Assembly: GCA_963545585.1 (NCBI GenBank)
Contig: CAUUKX010000099.1
Span: 1-7,038, forward strand
Origin: W11650 sp963545585
GTDB taxonomy: Bacteria; Bacillota; Clostridia; Lachnospirales; Vallitaleaceae
Length of the DNA: 7,038 bases
Direction: 5' to 3'
The position numbers and the translations under genes were made by a program. Under the pieces are notes generated by a model that was not told the origin of the DNA, made no database searches, and saw nothing but the letters and a program-made list of their open reading frames with translations. Below are positions 1-5,477 of this stretch, in pieces (positions within the stretch are counted from its first letter, which is position 1; the number at the start of each line of letters is the position of its first letter).

Positions 1-87
1 TATTTCCCGTGCCTGTTTCGGTATTACGATCTGACCTTTTTCCCCAACCGTAGCTGTCCAAGCATATTTCCCTTTTGGTGTTTTCAC
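1..87 (-). CDS. AbrB/MazE/SpoVT-family DNA-binding regulator, N-terminal fragment
   Basis: Only the first 29 codons are inside the window; the gene continues past the left edge. The start is GTG at 87-85, chosen because a strong AAGGAGG (97-103) sits 9 nt upstream and no ATG lies nearby. The peptide begins MKTPKGKYAWTATVGEKG and continues with QIVIPKQAREI. The pattern of a short basic start, then T-V-G-E-K-G-Q-I-V-I-P-K-x-A-R, is the hallmark of the swapped-hairpin SpoVT/AbrB DNA-binding domain. Such proteins are small dimeric or tetrameric transition-state regulators or antitoxin-like repressors. The gene has its own promoter and is separated from the sugar genes by a terminator, so it is probably not part of the sugar operon. 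Its targets are unknown; the repeats in its own promoter make autoregulation plausible. The C-terminal domain, which would separate a regulator from a MazE-type antitoxin, is not visible. Confidence 0.85.
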   Translation of the reverse strand, partial: MKTPKGKYAWTATVGEKGQIVIPKQAREI

Positions 88-110
88 GATGATTGACCTC
101 CTTATAGTAT

Positions 111-137
111 AATTTGTATAATTTGTATGATTTGTAT
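111..137. repeat. Three tandem 9-bp repeats in the abrB leader
   Basis: The plus strand carries AATTTGTAT (111-119), AATTTGTAT (120-128) and GATTTGTAT (129-137) head to tail, i.e. ATACAAATT/ATACAAATC on the transcribed strand. A degenerate fourth unit ending in GTAT may occupy 102-110. The array fills the space between the predicted transcription start and the ribosome binding site at 97-103. A 9-bp period is close to one helical turn, so proteins bound to each unit would lie on nearly the same DNA face. The array could be an operator or an A/T-rich slippage product; operator function is inferred from position only. Confidence 0.7.
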
Positions 138-149
138 AACTTATTATAC
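134..149. promoter_or_regulatory. Dyad (operator candidate) overlapping the abrB -10
   Basis: A perfect inverted repeat GTATAA (134-139), spacer CTTA, TTATAC (144-149) covers the -10 hexamer and the predicted start site. It shares its GTAT half with the adjacent 9-bp repeats. A protein bound here would block RNA polymerase directly. The repressor is unknown; the encoded AbrB-family protein itself is the nearest candidate. Confidence 0.45.
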
Positions 150-170
150 CATATCTTCTCAAAAAGACAA
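143..170 (-). promoter_or_regulatory. Promoter of the AbrB-family gene
   Basis: Read on the minus strand, TTGTCT (170-165) and a perfect TATAAT (148-143) are separated by 16 bp. The -10 is preceded by TGG, forming an extended -10 (TGGTATAAT). The predicted transcription start is near 136-137, giving a 5' leader of about 50 nt before the GTG start at 87. The leader is occupied by tandem repeats, and a dyad overlaps the -10 and the start site, so the promoter looks built for repression. Confidence 0.75.
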
Positions 171-248
171 GTACTGATAATATGTCATCAAACTCACTGC
201 TGCCACACCAATATACTTAACTCAACTTTCCAAAACTTCCTATTAAAT

Positions 249-282
249 AAAAAAAGGAAGTATAGCCATTGCTCTACTTCCT
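249..282 (-). terminator. Rho-independent terminator after the GH130 gene
   Basis: On the minus strand AGGAAGTA (282-275) pairs perfectly with TACTTCCT (262-255). An inner AGC/GCT pairing (264-266 with 271-273) closes a 4-nt loop, with one G/A mismatch between the two stem parts. The stem is followed at once by six T residues (254-249) and more A/T-rich DNA. It lies 134 nt past the GH130 stop codon and ends that transcription unit before the AbrB-family promoter. Confidence 0.88.
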
Positions 283-372
283 GCTTACACTTATTAAAAT
301 GATTTTCTCTTATTTTTACTTATTTTCGATTTTATTCCCTTATATAATTTTTATCTGTCGCCATACGACCTT

Positions 373-402
373 GGGCAGCAGCAAAAGCGCTGCCCTTGTT
401 TT
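373..402 (+). terminator. Stem-loop with plus-strand T-tract just past the GH130 stop
   Basis: GGGCAGC (373-379) pairs with GCTGCCC (389-395), with an inner GC/GC pair, one bulged A and an AAAA loop. On the plus strand it is followed by TTGTTTT (396-402), the shape of an intrinsic terminator. No plus-strand gene precedes it. It may stop antisense transcription entering from the left, or on the minus strand act as a 3' stem-loop protecting the GH130 mRNA, which ends 21 nt upstream. Minus-strand termination here is less likely because no T-tract follows in that direction. Confidence 0.5.
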
Positions 403-416
403 AACCTTAAACCGCT

Positions 417-1406
417 TTACATCGCATTTTCTTTTGTAAATGTTAATAATTCATCAATCGTTGTAAACGCCACACCGGTTACGGTATCGGCGCAGCCATA
501 ATATACCGCAATCCGGCCGGTGGCAGCATCGGTCAGCGCAGCGCAGGGAAAGACCACATTCGGCACATCGCCAACACATTCATAATATTCATGCGGCGCC
601 AGCAAATAATCCCGGCTGCGGCTAAGCACTTTCCAAGGCTCCTCCAAATCCAGCAGCGCTGTTCCCATCCGATAGACAAAACCATTGCAGGTAGTAATGA
701 CACCATGATAAATCAAGAGCCAGCCCTCATCGGTTTCCATCGGAATCGGCCCCGGTCCGATTTTAGTTGACTGCCAAGCCGACACATCCCCTTTGACCGC
801 TCCCATCATATAGCGATGTCTGCCCCAAAACTCCAAATCCTTTGACTGACTGACAAAAATATCACCAAACGGAGTATGGCCGTTATCGCTCGGGCGGCTC
901 ATCATCATATAATTGCCGCCAATCCGGCGGGGAAATAAAACGCCGTTGCGGTTAAACGGCAAAAATGCGTTTTCCAGCTGAATAAACTCTTTAAAATCAA
1001 AAGTATATGCCACGCCGATAGTCGGTCCGTGATACCCGTTGCACCAAGTAATATAATAGCGATCCTCCAAAAAACAAACCCGCGGGTCATAGCGGTACTC
1101 CCGGTTTAAAATTTCTTTATCCGCACCGACAAACCGAATCGGTTCACTTTCAATTTCCCAATCAAGTCCGTCCTTGCTTCGGCCTAAGAAAATATCCATA
1201 CTAATCGACCGGCTGTCGCACCGAAAAACGCCGATAAATCCATCACCAAAGGGTACAACTGCACTGTTAAACACGCTGTTCGAGCGTTTGCTTACATTCC
1301 GGCCAATAATCGGATTTTGGCTATAACGCCAAATCGGCTCCCGGCAGTTCGCCGGTTTCTCCTCCCACGGAATATTCGGCAGGGCATGTCCAATAATTTT
1401 TGCCAT
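417..1406 (-). CDS. GH130 beta-1,4-mannoside phosphorylase (mannosyl-GlcNAc or manno-oligosaccharide type)
   Basis: The 329-residue product has the usual length for the GH130_2 subfamily and no signal peptide, so it acts in the cytoplasm. GH130 phosphorylases attack a non-reducing beta-mannosyl unit with phosphate, giving alpha-mannose-1-phosphate and a shortened acceptor. Family blocks seen in order are FNSAVVPFGDGF (46-57), FRCD (61-64), YDPRVCF (106-112), WCNGYHGPTIGVA (121-133), FNRNGVLFPR (151-160), SRPSDNGHTPFGDI (170-183), STKIGPGPIP (213-222), YHG (233-235), GDVPNVVFPCA (279-289) and YYGCADTVTG (302-311). D107 is the expected general acid. R153, R171, K215 and H234 sit at the phosphate-binding positions known from UhgbMP, shifted by three residues (from memory of that structure), so this should be a phosphorylase, not a hydrolase. 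ATG start has AGGAG 7 nt upstream (1414-1418). The neighbouring alpha-mannosidase favours Man-beta-1,4-GlcNAc from N-glycan cores; beta-mannan oligosaccharides are the alternative. Confidence 0.93.
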   Translation of the reverse strand: MAKIIGHALPNIPWEEKPANCREPIWRYSQNPIIGRNVSKRSNSVFNSAVVPFGDGFIGVFRCDSRSISMDIFLGRSKDGLDWEIESEPIRFVGADKEILNREYRYDPRVCFLEDRYYITWCNGYHGPTIGVAYTFDFKEFIQLENAFLPFNRNGVLFPRRIGGNYMMMSRPSDNGHTPFGDIFVSQSKDLEFWGRHRYMMGAVKGDVSAWQSTKIGPGPIPMETDEGWLLIYHGVITTCNGFVYRMGTALLDLEEPWKVLSRSRDYLLAPHEYYECVGDVPNVVFPCAALTDAATGRIAVYYGCADTVTGVAFTTIDELLTFTKENAM

Positions 1407-1430
1407 TTCTTTTCTCCTATCCCATTTTTA

Positions 1431-1486
1431 AAGAAAAGAGGGAACACACCGGTTCATACCATAATATTTTCCGGGTATTCCCTCTT
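1431..1486 (-). terminator. Long stem-loop with T-tract between the binding-protein and GH130 genes
   Basis: On the minus strand AAGAGGGAATACCCGG (1486-1471) pairs with the segment 1452-1436. Sixteen pairs form, including one G-U, with a single bulged U and an 18-nt A/T-rich loop. T-rich DNA (TTTTCTTT, counting the last stem bases) follows. This fits an intrinsic terminator or attenuator 31 nt after the binding-protein stop codon. It sits only about 30 bp before the GH130 start, so the GH130 gene must rely on read-through, on RNA processing at this hairpin, or on a promoter within it. The loop is longer than usual for a terminator. Confidence 0.65.
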
Positions 1487-1488
1487 AA
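1461..1488 (-). promoter_or_regulatory. Possible GH130 promoter nested in the hairpin
   Basis: On the minus strand TTAAGA (1488-1483) and TATTAT (1466-1461) are 16 bp apart, matching four and five of six consensus bases. A transcript would start near 1454, lacking the first arm of the hairpin and so not forming it. This is a weak match in A/T-rich DNA and is offered only because the GH130 gene has no other place for its own promoter. Confidence 0.25.
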
Positions 1489-1516
1489 CATTCTACGTCA
1501 GTTCAGGCAAGCAGTT

Positions 1517-3052
1517 TTATTTATATGCTGCATCAATCTGAGCCTGTACTTTTTCTATAATCGTTTTAATACCAGCTTTTTCCAATTCTCCGTCCAATTT
1601 CGCAAATACTTCCGACGGTTCGCCTATACCAGTAACGATTTGATCTCTGTACTTATTGAAAATTTCTGCGCAGTTAGCCAATTCATCTTCAAACTCTTCT
1701 GTATTAATGTTAAAGCCCAGTAAAACAGAAGCGATTGCTTTTTCGTTTAATGCCCTTACTTCGTCCCATTGATTGAAATCAACATCATCCAGCATACTGA
1801 CATTAAAGAAAGTTCCCTGTGCATAACCGGCCATGCTCCAATCGGTATTATTCTTATGTACTTTTTTATCGGCAGTATAATCAAAGTTATCGCCTTCTAA
1901 GCCATAGAAGAAAGCATCCCGAACATAAGTATCGGTATTAACCAGCTGTAAAAGCTGCAATGCCTTTTCCGGATGTTTGCAATTCGCCGAAATACAGTTA
2001 ATCGAACCACGAACCGTATCGTTGGTCAAAATCGTTTCACCGTTTTGAATCGCTATTACTTCTTTGCCCATCTGCGGACCCCAAACCGTCTTAGCAGCAC
2101 CGCTCCAGCCCTGTGCCCAGAAGAAAGTCCGAATTTTCGGCATTTCCTTTAAGGTCGCTGCATCCGAATTGATAATTCCGCTCTTAAACATGCTGTGCAA
2201 AGTCTCATAATGCTTTATGATATTTTCCTGCTCATAAGTCTTAACTACCTTGCGGGAAGCATCGTCAATCTTAACGCCAATCGGCAGATTCAAGCCCATG
2301 CCATCGTAAAACTCAATCGGATCAATACTATTAATCGTCGTCAGATATAAAGCCGGCTTCTTTTCGCCGTCCGTCATCTTCTGCAAAGTATCCTTGGCTT
2401 TTTCCAAGGTATCTAATTTTTCTACATCTTTTACTTCATACTTATCCAGCATTTCCTTATCCCAGATAAAATATCCAGTCAAAGAGCTGTCTTTGTAGGT
2501 CGGTACGCCATAGATTTGACCGTTTACCTTGACTGCATCCCAGTATTTTTCCGGCATCAGTTTCTTTAATTCCGGAACGGTATCCAACATTTCGGTAATA
2601 TCGGCAAAAGCGCCTACATTTACATCGTCAACAAAAGTTCCTACATTGGTAAACATAATGTCATACGGCTCATTGGAGTTAATCATCAGCTTTCTTTTGC
2701 TGTCCCAATCACCCCATGAAATAATCTGAACATCCAACTCTACGCCGATTTTTTCAGCCAAATACTTGTTGATATGCTCTTTCCATGCATCATAATTCTT
2801 CGGCTGACCACCGCCGATTAAGACCCACTTTAACGGAACAATATCCTTGTTCATTTCCGGCTGTTTTTCATCATTCTTTGCTTCCGGCTGTTTTTCATCC
2901 TTCATCTCCGGCTGCTTTTCGTCTTTCGTCTCCGGCTTGTCCATATTTTCCTTTTTGGTGTCGTCCTTTTTCGGCTGTTCCGTCGTCTGTCCGCAAGCTG
3001 CCAAAGACAAAAGCATAACCAGCGACAACATCAGCGCCATTAGTTTTTTCAT
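1517..3052 (-). CDS. Sugar ABC transporter substrate-binding lipoprotein (LipO-like, DUF3502 C-terminus)
   Basis: This 511-residue protein captures an oligosaccharide at the cell surface and delivers it to the two permeases encoded upstream. It begins with a lipoprotein signal peptide: basic MKK, a hydrophobic core, and lipobox LAAC with C20 as the lipidated cysteine. Residues 21-70 form a hydrophilic K/E/D/Q/P linker containing DEKQPE three times (44-49, 52-57, 61-66), probably a flexible tether from the membrane. The extracellular family 1 binding fold follows from about residue 71; VNGQIYGVPTYKD (176-188) and CKHPEKALQLLQLVNTD (358-374) are typical of it. The end (about 444-509) resembles the DUF3502 domain of LipO-type proteins. 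The start is certain: AAAGGAGG (3060-3067) lies 7 nt before ATG. A 236-bp spacer separates it from the second permease. Sugar specificity cannot be read from sequence; neighbours suggest a mannose-containing glycan. Confidence 0.93.
   Translation of the reverse strand: MKKLMALMLSLVMLLSLAACGQTTEQPKKDDTKKENMDKPETKDEKQPEMKDEKQPEAKNDEKQPEMNKDIVPLKWVLIGGGQPKNYDAWKEHINKYLAEKIGVELDVQIISWGDWDSKRKLMINSNEPYDIMFTNVGTFVDDVNVGAFADITEMLDTVPELKKLMPEKYWDAVKVNGQIYGVPTYKDSSLTGYFIWDKEMLDKYEVKDVEKLDTLEKAKDTLQKMTDGEKKPALYLTTINSIDPIEFYDGMGLNLPIGVKIDDASRKVVKTYEQENIIKHYETLHSMFKSGIINSDAATLKEMPKIRTFFWAQGWSGAAKTVWGPQMGKEVIAIQNGETILTNDTVRGSINCISANCKHPEKALQLLQLVNTDTYVRDAFFYGLEGDNFDYTADKKVHKNNTDWSMAGYAQGTFFNVSMLDDVDFNQWDEVRALNEKAIASVLLGFNINTEEFEDELANCAEIFNKYRDQIVTGIGEPSEVFAKLDGELEKAGIKTIIEKVQAQIDAAYK
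2856..2937. repeat. In-frame 24/27-bp tandem repeat coding the lipoprotein linker
   Basis: TCCGGCTG recurs on the plus strand at 2856, 2883 and 2907, with a partial copy at 2931, i.e. spacings of 27, 24 and 24 bp. Between copies runs YTTTTCRTC plus a few bases. All spacings are multiples of three, so copy-number change keeps the frame and only changes linker length (three DEKQPE units and part of a fourth). The repeat lies just after the lipidation site, where length variation is tolerated. Confidence 0.8.
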
Positions 3053-3288
3053 GTTGTTTCCTCCTTTTATTTTGCATGTTATTTTTCCCGAAAGCCTGAC
3101 TCAACATGTCAAAATCCGACTTTCCCTTGCGGCAGCGCCCACAATGCACCGCCGTTTTTATAGAAACAGTCTTCCGCCGCCGGAAGCCCTGCCGCTATCT
3201 GATATCCTTTTCTTAACTTGCTTTCCCCTGCGGAAAGACTTGCCCTTTCCAAGCAGCCGCACCGCCTGCCCTGATAATCTTTCAAGCA
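3053..3288 (-). other. Structured spacer between second permease and binding-protein genes
   Basis: No gene is supported in these 236 bp. Three minus-strand stem-loops are visible: 3237-3221 (CTTTCC/GGAAAG, 5-nt loop), 3186-3171 (CTTCCG/CGGAAG, 4-nt loop) and 3154-3130 (CGGCGGTGC/GCGCTGCCG, nine pairs including two G-U, 7-nt loop). None is followed by a good T-tract, so they look more like mRNA-stability or processing elements than terminators. No convincing promoter was found: a TTGACA at 3113-3108 has no acceptable -10 at 16-18 bp. The binding-protein gene is therefore probably transcribed from the promoter at 5449-5477. The stem-loops could let its mRNA outlive the permease part, giving the excess of binding protein these systems need (inference). 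Confidence 0.5.
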
Positions 3289-4182
3289 TCAGCCCTTAAC
3301 CGCACCAATCGTCAGGCCGGTAATAAAATATTTTTGAAAGAACGGATACGCCAACGCAATCGGTATAATAACCACAATCGCAATCGCCATCCGCACCGAC
3401 TCGGACGGAATCTGCTCTTGCATCGCCGTCGCATATTCCGGATGCTTGTTCATATATTCCACATTCAGCAAAATTTGATTTAAGAGCGACTGCAAAGAGT
3501 TCTTTTCCGTGCTGGTAATATAAAGCGCCGCCTGAAACCAGTCATTCCAGTAGCCAAAGGATAAGAATAAACCAATGGTCGCTAAGACCGGCTTGGAAAT
3601 CGGGAGTACAATCTGTCCAAAAATCTGAAGCTGTGAAGCACCGTCTATTTTCCCGGATTCAATAATGGAATCGGGAATCGTACTGCGGAAAAAAGTCTTG
3701 CAGATAATAATATTAAAGGAAGAAACCGCAATCGGCAAAATCAGCGCCCAAATGCTGTCTTTTAGTCCCAACACATGAACCATGACAACATAGCTGGCAA
3801 TCATACCGCCGTTAAAAATCATCGGCACAAACACAACACCGGTATAAAAGCTTCTTAATTTAAATTCCCGCCGTGATAGGACATAGCCCATCGTCGTTGT
3901 CAAAACCAAACCCAAAAGCACACCGACCACCGTGACAAACAGCGAAATCCCAAAGGCGTTAAAAATAATCCGGCGCTCTCTCCACAAATAATTATAGGCC
4001 GCCATCGAAAACTCTGTCGGAATGAACCGGTAGCCATAATGATTTAACGAAAACTCCGAACTAAAAGAAATCATCAGCACAAAAATAACTGGTACAATCG
4101 AAACAGCCGCCGCTACAGCAAAGATAATATTAAAGATGAAGTTTGTCGCCGGCTTGATCTGATTTAAGGCTCTTTTCTTCAT
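3289..4182 (-). CDS. Carbohydrate ABC transporter permease, LplC/YtcP type
   Basis: This 297-residue inner-membrane permease is one half of the channel of a CUT1-type sugar importer. Hydrophobic segments lie near residues 15-40, 74-100, 112-136, 143-162, 197-218 and 264-284, giving six membrane spans. The ATPase-contact loop IIESGKIDGASQLQIF followed by VLPISKP (173-198) is the EAA motif in the ESG form usual for this subfamily. The ending FFQKYFITGLTIGAVKG (281-297) is a strong family signature. ATG at 4182 is preferred over a TTG at 4218 because AAGGAG (4194-4189) lies 6 nt before it. That binding site overlaps the TAA stop of the preceding permease (10 nt between the genes), indicating translational coupling. 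It should pair with that permease and with an ATPase encoded elsewhere. TGA stop. Confidence 0.95.
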   Translation of the reverse strand: MKKRALNQIKPATNFIFNIIFAVAAAVSIVPVIFVLMISFSSEFSLNHYGYRFIPTEFSMAAYNYLWRERRIIFNAFGISLFVTVVGVLLGLVLTTTMGYVLSRREFKLRSFYTGVVFVPMIFNGGMIASYVVMVHVLGLKDSIWALILPIAVSSFNIIICKTFFRSTIPDSIIESGKIDGASQLQIFGQIVLPISKPVLATIGLFLSFGYWNDWFQAALYITSTEKNSLQSLLNQILLNVEYMNKHPEYATAMQEQIPSESVRMAIAIVVIIPIALAYPFFQKYFITGLTIGAVKG

Positions 4183-4192
4183 TTTCTTCTCC

Positions 4193-5152
4193 TTATATAA
4201 TAGCGCTGTCGTTGTCAATTTTAGTTACAATATAATTCGTCAGCAAAATCGTCAGGCAGCAGGCAACCGATTGAAAGAGTCCGGCGGCCGCTATTCTCTC
4301 CAACTTAATAGTACCATTCATAACCGCATTATAGATATAGGTATCAAAGGTTGATGCCACCTCGTAGAGCGTAGACGGCACGCCTTGAGTAACCTGATAA
4401 AACAGACCGAAATCCGAGTAAAAAATTCGCCCTGAACTCAAAATAAACATCATAATGATAATCGGCTTGATCGACGGCAGTGTAATATATCTGGCCTGCT
4501 GAAACTTACTGGCTCCATCCAGCACCGCCGCCTCATATAAGCTCTGGTCAATCCCGGTAATACTGGCCAAATACACGACCATACTGTAACCAGTTGATTT
4601 CCACAGTGCCATAAAGGTCAAAATAAACGGCCAATATCCAGCTTCGGTGTACCAATCAATTTTATCCTTGCCCAAAGCCTGCAAAATCGTATTAAAAAGA
4701 CCTTTGTCCGGATTTAAAAAAGCATATACAAAAAAGCTGACGACTACCCATGACATAAAATGCGGAAAAAACATCATCGTCTGATAGGTCTTGGATTTCC
4801 ATTTTGAATAAAGCTGACTGATCATCATTGCCAAAATAACCGGTATGGCAATTCCCAAAACAATAAAAACTATATTATATAAAATAGTATTGCGCAGCAA
4901 AAGTCCAAACGCATTAGATTTAATAAAAAAAGTAAAATTGCTGAAGCCCGCCCATTTACTTTGCAGCAGACTGACTAAAAAGCTCTTGCCAGTTGCAATC
5001 TTATATTTCTTAAAGGCAATAATCAATCCAAACATCGGCAAATAGCAAAAAATCACATACCAGACAAAAGTCGGCAGCCCCAACAAAGCCAATTCGGTAT
5101 CGTCCATTGTCCAGCTTTTTTTCTTCAGCCTTTTTTTACTTTGATCCGCCAT
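4193..5152 (-). CDS. Carbohydrate ABC transporter permease, LplB/YteP type
   Basis: This 319-residue polytopic permease starts with a basic cytoplasmic stretch (MADQSKKRLKKKS) and has spans near residues 23-46, 88-115, 124-146, 173-198, 229-248 and 286-308. The EAA loop LYEAAVLDGASKFQQARYI followed by TLPSIKP (205-230) contacts the ATPase. Other blocks common to LplB-type permeases are YLPMFGLIIAFKKY (37-50), FFPHFMSW (128-135) and KSTGYSMVVYLA (185-196). ATG at 5152 is chosen because GAGGAG (5162-5157) lies 4 nt upstream. The frame stays open to a TTG at 5323, but that extension lacks family resemblance and a spaced binding site. It is the first gene of the transporter unit, about 290 nt after a strong promoter. 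No ATPase gene is present; such systems usually share a multitask MsmX-type ATPase. Confidence 0.95.
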   Translation of the reverse strand: MADQSKKRLKKKSWTMDDTELALLGLPTFVWYVIFCYLPMFGLIIAFKKYKIATGKSFLVSLLQSKWAGFSNFTFFIKSNAFGLLLRNTILYNIVFIVLGIAIPVILAMMISQLYSKWKSKTYQTMMFFPHFMSWVVVSFFVYAFLNPDKGLFNTILQALGKDKIDWYTEAGYWPFILTFMALWKSTGYSMVVYLASITGIDQSLYEAAVLDGASKFQQARYITLPSIKPIIIMMFILSSGRIFYSDFGLFYQVTQGVPSTLYEVASTFDTYIYNAVMNGTIKLERIAAAGLFQSVACCLTILLTNYIVTKIDNDSAII

Positions 5153-5448
5153 ATTACTCCTCGTTTCTTTTTGCTTTCTGATAAATACCTCATCCTTCGC
5201 TTCTATATAAACCCGCAAACCCGGCAATATTAAAAGCAAACACTTTACTGCCCATCTTCCCGCAGCAACAGAATCCCATTCATTCCCTGGCAAAAAACAA
5301 CTTACCAACTCCCTCCCCCCCAATTAAAACATTTTTTGCTTCTACCCGAGCGGGCAGCCTGCCAAAAAAGACTGTTCTAATTTTACAGAACATGGAAAAG
5401 TTGAGTTGTTAACATTTCCTTTTTTGTTGCCAATTTTTTATTAACTTA
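5153..5448 (-). other. Long 5' leader of the transporter operon
   Basis: About 290 nt separate the predicted transcription start (near 5442) from the first ATG. Visible elements are an inverted repeat at 5373-5392 and a small stem CTGCCC/GGGTAG (5357-5352 with 5347-5342, one G-U). A run of seven G, then A, then GGG (5321-5311 on the transcribed strand) lies between complementary GCAAAAAA/TTTTTTGC arms (5290-5297 and 5332-5339). I recognise no riboswitch class or clear terminator/antiterminator pair. Short reading frames in the leader have no good support. Confidence 0.45.
5373..5392. promoter_or_regulatory. Inverted repeat (operator or RNA hairpin candidate) in the leader
   Basis: TGTTCT (5373-5378) and AGAACA (5387-5392) flank an 8-bp spacer, about 50-70 bp downstream of the predicted transcription start. 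The arms and spacing would suit a dimeric repressor acting as a roadblock, though the same sequence would fold as a weak RNA stem. No local repressor of LacI, GntR or ROK type is visible in the window. Confidence 0.35.
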
Positions 5449-5477
5449 ATTTTAACATTTGTTTTCTAAAATGTCAA
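5449..5477 (-). promoter_or_regulatory. Promoter of the transporter operon
   Basis: On the minus strand a perfect TTGACA (5477-5472) is followed after 17 bp by TAAAAT (5454-5449), with TGT immediately before the -10 (extended -10). The segment upstream of the -35 (about 5481-5548) is very rich in A-tracts on this strand, resembling an UP element. The predicted start is near 5442. It should drive the two permeases and the binding protein, and possibly the GH130 gene by read-through. TTAACATTT occurs both overlapping the -10 (5452-5460) and 43 bp downstream (5409-5417), a possible paired regulator site. Confidence 0.85.

Noticed and set aside
1..87. Toxin-antitoxin antitoxin (MazE-like) instead of a regulator
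   Set aside because: The fold is shared, but no toxin gene is in view and the sequence style matches stand-alone AbrB-type regulators; it cannot be decided from 29 residues.
114..302. Plus-strand 62-codon frame across the abrB promoter
   Set aside because: It runs through the promoter repeats and the GH130 terminator and has no ribosome binding site or recognisable composition.
3108..3113. TTGACA as a -35 for a separate binding-protein promoter
   Set aside because: No acceptable -10 occurs 16-18 bp downstream (the bases there are GGGAAA-like).
2847..3299. Plus-strand 150-codon frame opposite the lipoprotein start
   Set aside because: It is the antisense shadow of the signal peptide and repeat linker, Ser/Phe/Pro-rich, with no binding site.
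4183..4218. 12-residue extension of the second permease from a TTG at 4218
   Set aside because: It would overlap the previous gene and has no ribosome binding site; ATG at 4182 has AAGGAG at 6 nt.
5211..5283. Short leader frames, including a 22-codon one starting MGFCCCGK with three consecutive cysteines
   Set aside because: The Shine-Dalgarno match is weak, the start is ambiguous with a nearby ATG in another frame, and no terminator/antiterminator pair is visible to make it a regulatory leader peptide.
5311..5321. G-quadruplex in the transporter leader (G7-A-G3 on the RNA strand)
   Set aside because: Only one long and one short G-run are present with a nearby GG; at best a weak two-layer structure, so no quadruplex is claimed.
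5153..5323. 57-residue N-terminal extension of the first permease from a TTG at 5323
   Set aside because: The extension starts inside a G7 tract and has no family-like sequence, while the ATG at 5152 has a well-spaced GAGGAG and begins a typical permease N-terminus.
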